Below are positions 34,790 through 45,366 of a stretch of 64,000 nt of DNA, in pieces. Source of the DNA: Lactuca virosa (lineage: Eukaryota; Streptophyta; Magnoliopsida; Asterales; Asteraceae). Within the stretch, counting starts at the first letter, position 1, and every line of letters starts with the position of its first letter. A program made the translations under genes and the position numbers. Under the pieces are notes generated by a model that saw only the letters and a list, made by a program, of their open reading frames with translations, had not been told where the DNA came from and made no database searches. The stretch covers positions 143,364,501 through 143,428,500 of the forward strand of contig CAKMRJ010005523.1 of NCBI GenBank assembly GCA_928212115.1, written 5' to 3'.

Positions 34790-35774
34790 TTTAGGTCTGA
34801 TCTAAAAGGGTATTATTTAGTAATGGAGATATTCCAAAATGGTGTAATTCTTTGTTGATTCCTAAGGTTGAATCCTTAATCTATTAAAGATTATAGATCA
34901 GTTAGCCTAATTGGGATACAATACAAAATAATTGCAAAACTTTTGCTAATAGATCGACGAGGGTGATTGATTATCTTATTAGCCTGGTGCAGTGTGCTTT
35001 TGTCAAAGGAAAATAGATCTTAGATGGTCTATTTATGGTAAATGAAATTATTGAGTGGTGCAAAAAAAGAAAAATAAAGCTATGATTTTCAAAGTGGATT
35101 TTGATAAGGCTTATGACTCGGTATCTTGGGATTATTTGTTCAAAATTATGGAGTTAATGGATTTTGACTACAAATGGATAAGGCGGATTCAAGTTTGGTT
35201 GGAGTCTTTGCATGCTTCAGTTCTTATAAATGGCAGCCCTACAAAGGAGTTTCTCTTAAAAAAGGTCTTAGGCAAGCTGATCCTTTATCCCTGTTTTTAT
35301 TTATCTTAGCAATGGAAGGGTTACATGTTACTATGGATGATGTTGTTAGCCAAGGGTTGTTCAGAGATATAGAGGTGGGGAGATTTGGGGTACAATATCT
35401 CTTATCTTTTCTATGTCGATGATGCTCTTTTATTGAGCGATCGGGATAAAGGTAACATTGAGAATTTGATAACTATTCTCAATTATTTTTCTTTAATTTA
35501 TGGGTTGTGTATTAACTTACAAAAATCAAATTTATATGGGATTGGGATTGATTTTCATCATGTCGAAGATATGGCTATTGGTACTAGGTGTTCGACTGCT
35601 TTTTATCCCTTTTTCGTATTTAGGTGTTCCTATTGGGCTTAATATGGGACGTGTTAATAGTTGGAACTTGGTGGTTCAAAAGTTTAAAAAGTGTCTGGCT
35701 AATTGGAAATTTAACTTGCTTCCATATGGAGGCAGATTAACTTTAATCAGATCCGTGCTTGGGAGTTTGGCTAT
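34790..35774 (+). pseudogene. LINE (L1-type) reverse transcriptase, first part
   Basis: This is non-LTR retrotransposon reverse transcriptase. It has blocks similar to LLIPKVESL, DYRSVSLIG, KVDFDKAYDSVSWDYL, GLRQADPLSLFLFILAMEGL and the catalytic FYVDDALLL. It continues with INLQKSNLYGIG and LTLIRSVLGSLAI. The frame is broken several times (stops in the first 250 bp, shifts near 35270, 35400 and 35600). The 5' part with endonuclease is absent. The LINE is interrupted at 35774 by solo LTR G and resumes at 37679. Confidence 0.85.
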
Positions 35775-37673
35775 TGAAAGAACCCCTTTCTATACTTTCA
35801 TATTTCTGAAAGACCCAAACTTTCATACTTGACAATATAGTTACTCCAAAACATGCTACATGCATATTCATAAAACAATATTTTTACATTGATAAAGTCA
35901 TTACAAAAGATTGGATACAAACCTACTATGTTTTAAGATTTTACATGACTACCCAGGATATTGTAATTTTATACATACATGAACTGAAGTACAAAAGTAT
36001 TATTACAAACTATTCTAAGTCTTCCAACTATACTGGGTGCTTATTGCCTGCATTATGTTAAAACATTGGGAGGGGTAAGCGATAACGCTTAGTGAGTTCA
36101 ATAATAGATACAATATAACGTTATGCCATATATATACCAATATGGCAGAAGCAATTAGAAGCAAGGAACAACAAAGACATAATGTGATAAGCTTTCCCTA
36201 ACAATCATTGATTTGATTTAAATATATACCATCATTTAGACATAACAATTTCCATACTTGATAAACATCAATAACGCTTCGGCCCAAATGGCACTGAAGA
36301 CAAACAATTTCGGCTCTAAATATGACTTTCGTCGTTGAAAACCGGGAGTTTTCTTGAAAACCGGGCCTTGCGAAGGTAGAGCTTTGAAACCGAAAAGATA
36401 AATTTTTCGGGCTTCTCGGGAATCTCGGGGCGCGTTTCGGGCTTTGGAATAAGTACCGGGGCTTCGGGGGATGTCGGGATAGTAAAAGTATTGAAAAATG
36501 GTGAAAAAGTGTGAAATTTCCAAAGTTAGCCGAGAGGGTTCGCACCCTCCTATTTATAGGAGGCGAAGGTCTTCAGTCGAAGGGAGGAGGGGCAGCTGGC
36601 GGCTCGCAAGAGGACCAGATGGCGCGCATGCGAGGGCTCCAGGTGGCTCGCTTCGGACGCAACAGGCGTCTTCGGATGCGAGGAGTCACCGGGTGACTAA
36701 GCAGCTTCGGACGACTCATCGCGACACGCGTCGGATCCGGGCGAGGGTGAGTCACGACGTCGGAAACGAGGCGGACACGGCATCAGACCAATCAGAAGGT
36801 GCCAGCGAGGCTGCGGTCCAATCAGAAATTGCCACGTGGATCAACACTATTCATGCGAAAATTAAATGAAAATGTGCCCAATCTTGTAAAATCCATAACT
36901 TTCTCATACGGGCTCCGTTTTTTACGTTAAATTATGCTCTACAATTTTCGTTTAGACTTCGTCGGAAAATTTTGACTTTATTATTATATTATTATTTTTA
37001 ACAGACCGGGACTGGTAAATCCGTTAAAAATTCATAACTTCTTCATCCGACGTCCGTTTTCGTCAGACTTTTTACCATTGTACTGCTAATGACGAGACCT
37101 TCGATTCTCGTTTAGGTTGTGTCGGCTAAAAATCACTCGATCTAAAATTCGAGTTTTTAGCTGTCTACTGCTACGCTGAAACTTGTAAAAATCATAACTT
37201 CCTCATACGAAGTCAGATTTTGGCGTTCTTTTTATCGAACTTCTCGGTTTAACGAATACTACGACTTTCATTTAGATTACTAAGGCTAAAAAGTAGTTTA
37301 TCAAAAACTCACTTTTTACGTCATTCGGCACCGTGCCGGTTTTATCGCAGAACTTCGATTGGTCATAACTTCTTCGTTATAACTCGAATTTCGACGAGGT
37401 TTTCGCCTACGTGTTTCTAACGAGATTATCTACAACTTTCATTAATAAAATTTTACTTATTTCAAAGTTTATATTTTCGCTAAATTTCACTATTTGGCTT
37501 TTAATTGGAATCTCATAAGACTTCCAATAATTTATGAGTGATTCTAAACATAGTTTTACTTCATTTCTAGTAAAAACTATCTGTTAGAACTTAACACTCA
37601 ATTTCTCATAATATTTCATAATATGATTAACTTTTTAATTTACATAACACGATTTCAAAACGTGTATGTTACA
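35775..37673 (-). mobile_element. Solo LTR G (Ty3/gypsy type) inserted in the LINE
   Basis: On the plus strand it runs from TGAAAGAACC to GTGTATGTTACA. It is flanked by gctat (35770-35774) and actat (37674-37678), a 5-bp target duplication with one mismatch. The LINE reading resumes exactly after it (YYFSIFKVP). The orientation is minus: the TATA box CTATAAATAGG lies near 36551 and the U3 array at 36894-37480. There is no internal region or second LTR. Confidence 0.8.
36894..37480. repeat. U3 array of about 160 bp units in LTR G
   Basis: Anchors cataactt occur at about 36894, 37033, 37193 and 37363 (spacing 139, 160, 170). The units match those of LTRs I and D. Confidence 0.75.
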
Positions 37674-38216
37674 ACTATTTACTACTTTTCGATTTTCAAG
37701 GTGCCTACAACTGTAATTAAAGCTCGTGTGAGCTTAAGGGCATGTTTTTTTAGGGATCCGTAGACGATGATAGGAAGATAGCTTGGGTTAAGTGAGACAA
37801 GGTTCTTAACTCTAAGGATACGGGTGGCCTTGGAATTGGAATTTTGAAGGTTTTTAATTATGCTTTGTTGTTAAAGTGGAAATATAGATTATTTAATGAA
37901 CTAAACTCGGTATGGGAAAACGTCATTAGAGGAATTCACGGGTATAATGGTGGGCTCGACCAATTGAATAAGAAGCCAAATGGTTTGAGTGTGTGGATTC
38001 CGATGAGCAAACTGTTTAGTTTTTTGCATGAAAGAATATTATCCCTATTTTTTTATTTTAGAAAGTGCATCAGTAATGCTGAAGGTACTTGTTTTTGGGA
38101 TGAAAATTGACTTGGAAATGGTCTTCTAATGACTAGATTCCCTCGTGTGTATGACATGGAATATAATAAGAATTGTTTGGTGAGTGATAAATGCTTTCAT
38201 AGGGAGTGGGAGTGGA
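37674..38216 (+). pseudogene. LINE (L1-type), second part
   Basis: This continues the LINE after solo LTR G with YYFSIFKVPTTVIKARV, GSVDDDRKIAWVK, DTGGLGIGILKVFNYALLLKWKY and the C-terminal block FPRVYDMEYNKNCLVSD. Stops replace Trp codons at about 37756 and near 37795. It is cut at 38216 by the LTR of gypsy element C, so its 3' end and poly(A) lie beyond C, outside the window. Confidence 0.85.
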
Positions 38217-39636
38217 TATAACGCCTGGTTCCTGGTATGCATTTAACTCGTTTATTTATTTATTTTGGAAGGGTAACTCGACGAGTTGGTGGCCCTAACT
38301 CGTCAAGTAGAGGGCAGAATATGCGCGGGGTTTAAGCTATCTACTCGACGAGTCAAGAGACCTCGACTCGACAAGTAGATCGGCCAAAGTGAAACCCTAA
38401 TTTCGGGGTTTTGCACCCTATTTAAGCTCCTTAACCCCCACCCATTGGACTCATTTCCAACCTCCATATCCCAAACCCTAATCCACGAAACCCTAGAGCT
38501 TTCTTTGAGAGTGTGAGCCATTTTTGAGTGATCTTTGTGTGCTTTTGAAGCTTGTGGAAGAAGAAGAAGATAGAGGGCTCAAGAGGGAAATAGTAGATCT
38601 AGAAATTACACTCCATTTGCTACATTTTATAGTAATCAATTTTCTATCTTGGCTATTAGTTCATTAGATCTCCTTATGTCCTCTTTATGTGGATTTTTGG
38701 TCCAAAAATGATAGCTTTTGGAGAATGATCGACCCAAGTGGGTATTCTTCCAGATCTATGATCTAGAGGGGCTGTTATGACATAAAGGTGCAAACTTTAT
38801 GCCATTGGAACCCCCATGCAAGCCATAGAGTGTCATATTGGCCTTTTTATCCCCAAAAGGCCATGCATGTGGGGAAATGTGGGAACTTTATGTGTCGAAG
38901 TAGTGTTAGGGGTTTAGATCTGAGGTCTGTAAGCTTTAGTTTGGTGTATGGATGGTTTAAGGACCAAGTTCTAAGTCCCAAGGAATTTGTGGACTATTAA
39001 GGCCATGGAGGGGTAAAATGGTCATTTACCCTTCTGTGAGTTTGTAGAAGGGTTAGTCTAGCTTCATTGAGAGCCGTTATTAATTAGGGATAATTGTCGT
39101 ATGTGTTAGGCGGAGGCTAAACCGGTGATTTGAGTTCGAGATTATCCGATTTCTTGCAAGGTGAGTCTTCTCACTATACTTACCATGAGTGGTATCTTTG
39201 TGTGACCGAGGTGTCATATGTGCTTACCTGTGTACTGTGATATTCTGCATTATGTCTTTGTGATTTATGTTGAGTATTATTATTATGAGCTTATTGAGTT
39301 AGGACCGGAGGGTCTCCATTGAGACACATTGACCAGAGGGTCGTATTGAGTTAGCCTCGAGTGGCTAATGTGATATGTGTGGTATTTTTGGGGAACTCAC
39401 TAAGTTTCGTGCTTACCGTGTTATGTGTTATGTGTTTTAGGTACCTCTCAGGATCACGGGAAGGCACGGGCTTGATTGTACACACCGATACGAGATTTTG
39501 TGGATGGTTCTGGGATAGTGACATTTTATGTGGATTGTGTTAAACACTTGAGACAATTATGTTTTTGAGAAATATTATTAGTTTTTGCGTGTTTTAAAAA
39601 TGAAAAAATCTTGGTTTGAAAATTTACGGTGTTACA
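38217..39636 (+). repeat. 5' LTR of Ty3/gypsy element C
   Basis: It begins TATAACGCCTGGTTCCTGG (first TG mutated to TA) and ends TTACGGTGTTACA (1.42 kb). It is homologous to LTR A in the opposite orientation: four ACTCGACGAGT-type motifs (38277-38374), then GCACCCTATTTAAGC (TATA-like, near 38418). A splice-like pair occurs at 39161 and 39440. Confidence 0.85.
39161..39440 (+). other. Candidate leader intron inside LTR C
   Basis: GCAAG/GTGAGTC at 39161 and TGTGTTTTAG/GTACC ending at 39440 give 280 nt. The interval contains the short gaccggagggtc/gaccagagggtc repeats and the CTCACTAAG box, in the same order as in LTRs A, B and J. Confidence 0.5.
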
Positions 39637-39638
39637 AG

Positions 39639-39652
39639 TTGGTATCAGAGCC
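39639..39652 (+). other. Primer-binding site of element C
   Basis: TTGGTATCAGAGCC lies two bases after the LTR end, the same as in A and B. Confidence 0.9.
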
Positions 39653-40270
39653 TTGGTTTGAGGGATTCAGATGCACCTTCGGGTATGTCTGAACTCAAAC
39701 TGAGGATTTGAGAAAAAATTTCAAAAGAAATGATTTTTCTAAAAACCGAGCACTAGTTTTTAAGAGAAAACGAGTTGGATCAGTGTGTACAATCAGCCAG
39801 AGCCCGAACGGTAATTTCCCAAAATACCCTTATTTAATTGTGTTATGAGATATTTATGAGATATTAGTAATGCATGCTAGAGGATAGGCTAGGTGTTTCA
39901 TATTTTAGGGCTAGAGTTGCCTGATTTGTGATGCCTTAGCCTAGGAATAGTTGCTATCTGTTATATGCTTTGAGTATGAGCTGAGTGAGAGTATCTAACA
40001 GGATCACTTAGAGAGAGAAAGTCTTGAGTTGAGGGATAATCTAGGAGAGATACCTAGATGAGCATATGAGAGATCTTCTGAGAGAGTAGTCTGTTAATCG
40101 TGAGAGATAGAGTACTTGTGCACTGGGGTCCTAGGAGGAGGACTTGGGGTGACTACAGGTTGGTGTGGAAGGTAGTATTGGAACCGTACTACTAAAAGCA
40201 CCGGATCTGTATGCAACCCAAGTAAGAATCCTTAGGATGCTAAGGAACAAGTAGGGATGAGTGATCGAGT
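39653..40270 (+). other. Untranslated leader of element C
   Basis: This lies between primer-binding site and gag, with no coding signal. A box around gtagtattggaaccgtactac (40170) parallels the ones in the leaders of A and B. Confidence 0.6.
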
Positions 40271-41504
40271 GTGAGTATGATCGAGCGAGTCTCTGATGAT
40301 TTTGTGTTGTGTTTCAAAGACATCATGGTGGGTACACGCCACAACCCCGAGAGCAGTGGGACTAGTGATGATGAGATTCACAGGATGATTCACGAGGAGG
40401 TGCCCGCAGATATTCGAGTGGAGATTCCTGAGATGTTTGGGTCTATTAAGACCAACTTGATTGAGACTTTTGATGAGCGGTATGCCGCTGTTACTGAGGC
40501 CGATGCTGTTGCAGCCACCGCAGCTGTCGCTGCTGCCAGGCAACATGGAGGTGACTCGTTGCTGTTTCGGGAGTTCAACAACACGAAGCCATCTGAGTTT
40601 GATGGGATACGAGATCCGATTGCTGCTATGAGGTGGATATATGATATTGAGGGATGTTTTTACACATGTTAATGCCCAGAGCATTTGAGGGTTCGGTTCG
40701 TGTTGAACCAGCTTCGCTTGGGAGTGAAGGACTGGTGGAAGTTTGTGACAGCCAGTTTTACTCCTGCAGAGCATACTGCAGTGACTTGGGAGAGCTTTAC
40801 ATTGATGTTCCGAGATGAGTATGTTCCCCCGGTGGAGAGGGAACATTTGGCCCAGGAGTTTCTGTCTCTCAAGCAGAAGACAGATTCGGTGACTGAGATT
40901 ACACGGATGTTTCATGAGAGGGCGTTGTTTTGCCCTGAGCACGTGTCTACTGAGCAGGCACGCATGAGCCGGTATTTGAGCATTCTGAGGAAGGATATTC
41001 GAGAGTTCGTGGCGAACTCGTCTTATCGTACATTTGACGAGCTTCAGGAAAATGCCAGGAGGAGGGAGATCGAGCTGGAGACTCAGGCCAGGGAGGAGGC
41101 AGAGTCTCAGGGGAGAGACCAGAGGCCGGCACAGTCGCAGCCGGCAGCGAAGCGGGCTGAGCCCGCTGATTCGAGATCAGGAGGCCAGAAGGGCCGCACT
41201 TGTGGCAAGTGTGGCAAGAGTCATGAGGGATCTTGTCGGGAAGGGATTTGCTACAAATGTGGCAAGGAGGGGCATACGGCGTAGGATTGCCCCAAGGGAT
41301 TTGCAGTTTGCTTTCACTGCAATCAGACCGGCCATCGGAAGGCCGAGTGCCCTCAGCTTGTTCAGGGATCAGCCCAGGGTTCCACTTCTGCTGCTTTGCG
41401 TGCTATTGGCAGTTGGTCGGTGAAGGACGAGGCTCCGAGGGCTCGTGGGAGAGGTTTTCAGTTGACAGCGGAGGAGGTCCACGCAACACCTGATGTCGTG
41501 GTTG
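40271..41504 (+). pseudogene. Element C gag, one frame with two nonsense codons
   Basis: This is a Ty3/gypsy gag. The start is either the Met at 40271 or MVGTRHNPESSG at 40325, the latter matching A. The capsid block is VRFVLNQLRLGVKDWWKF, then a basic linker and zinc knuckles CGKCGKSHEGSC, CYKCGKEGHTA and CFHCNQTGHRKAEC. The whole length is collinear in one frame except for TAA at 40670 and TAG at 41282. It ends with TPDVVVG at the candidate intron donor. The element is the least decayed of the intron-bearing group. Confidence 0.88.
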
Positions 41505-41565
41505 GTACGTATTTCCTTGTTTATTTATTTTGAGATTTATTGTTCTTATTCCGTGCTGTATTTAG
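41505..41565 (+). other. Candidate 61-nt intron between gag and protease of element C
   Basis: GTGGTTG/GTACGT at 41505 and GCTGTATTTAG/GTACATTT at 41565. The body is T-rich. Splicing makes the glycine codon from G plus GT and joins TPDVVVG to TFLVSFVPALVLFDSGAS. Without splicing, gag ends at a TGA inside the intron (about 41531). The length is 3n+1, as in element A. Confidence 0.8.
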
Positions 41566-42190
41566 GTACATTTCTTGTGAGTTTTGTACCTGCTTTGGTG
41601 TTATTTGACTCGGGTGCGAGTCGATCCTTCGTGTCTTTAGCTTTTAGTCGTCACATCAGTATCTGGCGTGAGGCATTGAGTCGACCTCTGAGGGTTTCCA
41701 TAGCTGACGAGCATGCGGTTTTTGCTACTGATGTATTCCGAGGATGTGTGCTGGAGATTTTTGGCGTCAAGTTCTCGATAGATCTGGTGCTGATAGCGAT
41801 GGGTGATGTATGTGTCATCGTGGGCATGGATTGGTTGAGCCGTTTTGGAGTAGTGATCGACTGCGAGCGTCAGTTCGTGACTATAGGAGACCCTAGTGGG
41901 GGAGTGCTTACAGTGTATGGCGAGGGTACCAGATATGGGTCAGCTTTCTGCTCTGCTGCCAGAGCGAGATAGAGTCTACAGCAGGGCTGCATGGGCTTTT
42001 TGGCGTACGTGATGGATACGCGGGTTTCGACAGAGAGGCCGAGTTCTACCGCCGAGGTTTCGATAGTGTGCGAGTTTCCGGATGTTTTCCCCGAGGAGTT
42101 GTCGGGTGTGCCTCCCGAGAGGCAGGTGGAGTTCCGGATTGATTTGGTTCCGGGAGCGGTACCTATTGCCAAGGCACCTTATCAACTTGC
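41566..42190 (+). pseudogene. Element C protease and start of reverse transcriptase
   Basis: The aspartic protease has the active-site block LVLFDSGASRSFVS and the block VIVGMDWLSRFGVVIDCERQ. A TAG at 41970 breaks the linker. Then follows the RT N-terminus (CEFPDVFPEELSGVPPERQVEF, IAKAPYQLA). The sequence stops at 42190 where copia E is inserted. About 1.1 kb of RT and RNase H, judged against element A, is missing and does not reappear on the other side of E. Confidence 0.88.
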
Positions 42191-42951
42191 TGTTGGATAA
42201 GGTGTCTAAGTCCATAACTATTTCTGGTATGTACTTGACCTGACCCGGCATGGTCCATTTGGGTTGCATGGCATCATGCATTTGGATAGACTAAACGAGA
42301 GAAATAACACTTGTGGTTTATTAATATATTATAAGTTCTAATATATTAATAGTATTATTTATTAGTATTGATCAAGAATTAATTAAGTGATCAAAAGATG
42401 ACTAATTAAATATATGGGTTGATAATGTAAATCATCCATAACTTGTATAGTGGGCTAAAAGGCTCCATGGATTATCAAGTTGGTTTAAACCCATTGGATG
42501 CTCCATGGAGGCTCCATGGGAGTTACAAACCCATGGGTCATGGAAATGAAGAGTCATGTCACATTAGGGTTTACATGGTGTAACCCTAGATGTGACACAC
42601 TATATAAGGAACATGATACTCACCAAAATCGGTTACACTAAGAACAAGTGAGGGCAAGCCGATTTTACAAGTGTTATACATTCTCTAAAGTTATTCCAAA
42701 GCATTTGGTGTTGTGTGAAACATTTGAGGCATCACACTTGGGGTGCTAGGCTCTCAAGGTTTTCAAGGAATCATAACAACTACAAGGTATGTAATTCTAG
42801 CCATCTTTTATGTTAAAAGTTCCCTATGTATGCTAGATAGGATTATGAACCTTGGAAATAATATTTTGCATGTATTTTAGACAAACATAGATCCAAGGTT
42901 TTCTAGGGTTGCATGTACACTTAGGAGTGTTAGAATGCTCAAAACTCATCA
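42191..42951 (+). repeat. 5' LTR of Ty1/copia element E
   Basis: It starts TGTTGGATAAGG and ends AAAACTCATCA (761 bp). The TATA box TATATAAGG lies at 42601. A consensus splice donor CTACAAG/GTATGT occurs at 42787. It is the same family as the solo LTR at 7823-8606, and its first 387 bp are nearly identical to the truncated 3' LTR at 56782-57168. Confidence 0.9.
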
Positions 42952-42952
42952 G

Positions 42953-42965
42953 TGGTATCAGAGCC
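42953..42965 (+). other. Primer-binding site of element E
   Basis: TGGTATCAGAGCC lies one base after the LTR end; initiator-Met tRNA type. Confidence 0.9.
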
Positions 42966-43657
42966 TAGGCTTGCTTGTTTGATACTTGATGCAAAATAGT
43001 GAAAAAAGTCGATTTTCTTGTTGTGTGCATGATGAACTCGCCGAGTCCATGGGGGGACTCGCCGAGTCCATGACCAAACTCATCCTACTCGTCGAGTAGG
43101 TTCGTGCACTCGATGAGTAGGAGCCTCAGAATGCAGTTTTTCGACTTTTGCTGCTGGAAATGGACTAGAAACATTACCCTAAACTGTTCTGGTGTTATTA
43201 AACTTGTTTTAGATGGTTTGATTGTTCTAATCCATTTACAATGGCTAATATCAAAATTACATGATTATATGTGTTCATATGTTCTTGAAATTTTGATATG
43301 ATTATTCATGTTCTTATGAGTTCTTGATAGATCATAGGAATTACTTGATTATTGCTGAATTCATGATCTTTATGTGTTTTAATGGAGTCCATAACTTGTC
43401 CTCAAGTTATGGATAACCAAAAGTCTCTTTGTATTAAATCCATTAAAAGAACACATAAGTTACAAAAATGAAGAGTCTTCATTTTAATAACTCATAAGTT
43501 ATGAATTGAATGGTTTTGTAAAATTACAAAACTTGCCCTCAAGTTTTGGAACATGTAAAGTCATCTTAATAAACTTTAGTTCCAACCTATAGAATTTTAA
43601 ATGTTAAAATTCAACCCTTATACTTTATAATATTATAGGTTTAATAATATATATATA

Positions 43658-43700
<43 letters not shown>

Positions 43701-43964
43701 ATATATAGATCAAGTCGTTTTACCGTTAGTAGGCCTCATTCACGAAGCCAGTCAATAAGGGGGGGGGGGGGGGGTATAAGGTTGTTGCCTATAAAATCGC
43801 AGCTTAATGGGTGTCCACTCTCACCCACCGCTTCCTTGACTGGTGGAGGGTCGTTAGCCGAACGGGTAGGACAATGACTTAAAATTCTCATTAAAAAGTA
43901 TAATGATTATTATAAAGTAACTAAATGTTTTATAAATTCCCAATCTTAGTTACTTTAGGAAAAT
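42966..43964 (+). other. Untranslated leader of element E, first part
   Basis: Non-coding. It has four ACTCG..GAGT motifs at 43034-43120, an AT microsatellite at 43644-43707 and a run of 16 G at 43759-43774. It continues at 51356 after the nested element F. Confidence 0.7.
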
Positions 43965-43969
43965 GTGAA

Positions 43970-45366
43970 TGATGTGCACAAAAGTACCCACTAATTTTAA
44001 TATTTATAACCTAACAAACTTAGACTAACTATGCACTTATAGGCAGTGTACCTAGTCAGATTACAATATAGCTTAGGTAAGTCGGGTGTCGATCACAGGG
44101 AACGATGGTGAATTAATTTAAAATATTTGATTATAGGTTACAGGTCGCACGAAAAGAATAAAGAAGTAATTTAATAAATCTCAAACGAATAATTAATTAA
44201 CAACTCTCGATAAACTAACAGGAAAGCAAATCTCTTCAGGTACTTTGGTTTAGATAAATTACACCTTAAAAAACATAGACAATTGCATACACAAATTCAT
44301 TTATTCATGTTCACCGATTCCTAAGATGATTAGATTCGCGTTCACTATAACTAATCCTTTAGCAAACAAGTCAATTCAAACAATGATCAGTTGGTTAAAC
44401 TAACATGCTTCCTAGTGTTCAGTTCGTATCAAGCAAGACTTGTAAATATAGTTAATCAAATTGGTCGTTCAATTAACCTCTTGTTGATGGTCATCAGACA
44501 AGGCTTACACATTAACTTACTTATTCTCAAGTTAATCCTAGTTTCACATACGCTATTCCTAGTCAATATAATCTTGATGGTCATCAAAATCATAAGAGAC
44601 AAGCAATCAAGCAGATGTTCATACAACTCAATTTACTTAATAATTAACAGCAAATAATTATCATTAACACGTAAGGATCTTTTAACAAGCTTGGCAAGAT
44701 AAATTAAACATAAATAAACAATTCAATATAGCAATTAGTCTAATAATCAAAGCTTCATTCAATCATAAACGCAAAGTAAAAGGTTTTTACACCTAAATCA
44801 GAAACTAAACACATAATAGTAACACAATGGAATGCTAAACATGGTCACGTTAACAACCCATATGATTACCAACATGTATCCGCTCTCCAATCCTTCCGCT
44901 CTCCGCTCCCGTTAGCTTAACGGCCTTCCGGCCGCCTTCTAGACCCTCAAAACGGCTTAACAGAAGTTAATTATCGACTAAATTAAGTTGGAAGTCGAAT
45001 CCCCTTCTGGTTAGCTGATAATCGTTTTTTATAACCTTTGGGACCGACTTACGTACGCTGGGCGTAAGTCGGTTTACGCTAGGCGTAGATAGAAGTCCAC
45101 CGCAATTAGGAAGCCTGGATAACACCCAGTACGCTGGGCGTAACCATAAACTACGCTGGGCGTAATTGCACTTTTCATCATTTTTATTCTTTTAGCTTCG
45201 AAACCCGATTTCCGCTCCAGTCTTTTCTTTTCCGCTCTAACGACAACTAATTGCTGCAAATCATAATTCAAAGTAATATAAGTACCTTTTAGTTCTAAAA
45301 GAGAATAATAAAGGCCAAAATATTAAGATATAATGCATAAAAATATATATAAAAATACACATATCA
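43970..45366 (-). repeat. 3' LTR of element F
   Basis: Plus-strand ends are TGATGTGCAC and ACACATATCA. Four TACGCTGGGCGTA-type motifs lie at 45054-45164. No gene is seen; a short minus-strand frame near 45074-45271 is also in the other LTR and has no recognisable domain. Confidence 0.9.

Noticed and set aside
36498..36869. Arg-rich open frame of 123 codons in LTR G
   Set aside because: GC-rich promoter-proximal part of a solo LTR; no domain, and related LTRs do not conserve the frame.
40232..40942. Minus-strand open frame of 236 codons
   Set aside because: Antisense to the gag of element C; no family blocks and biased composition that mirrors the gag frame.
45074..45271. Small minus-strand frame present in both LTRs of F
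   Set aside because: Duplicated only because the LTRs are duplicated; it is broken differently in the two copies and has no known domain.
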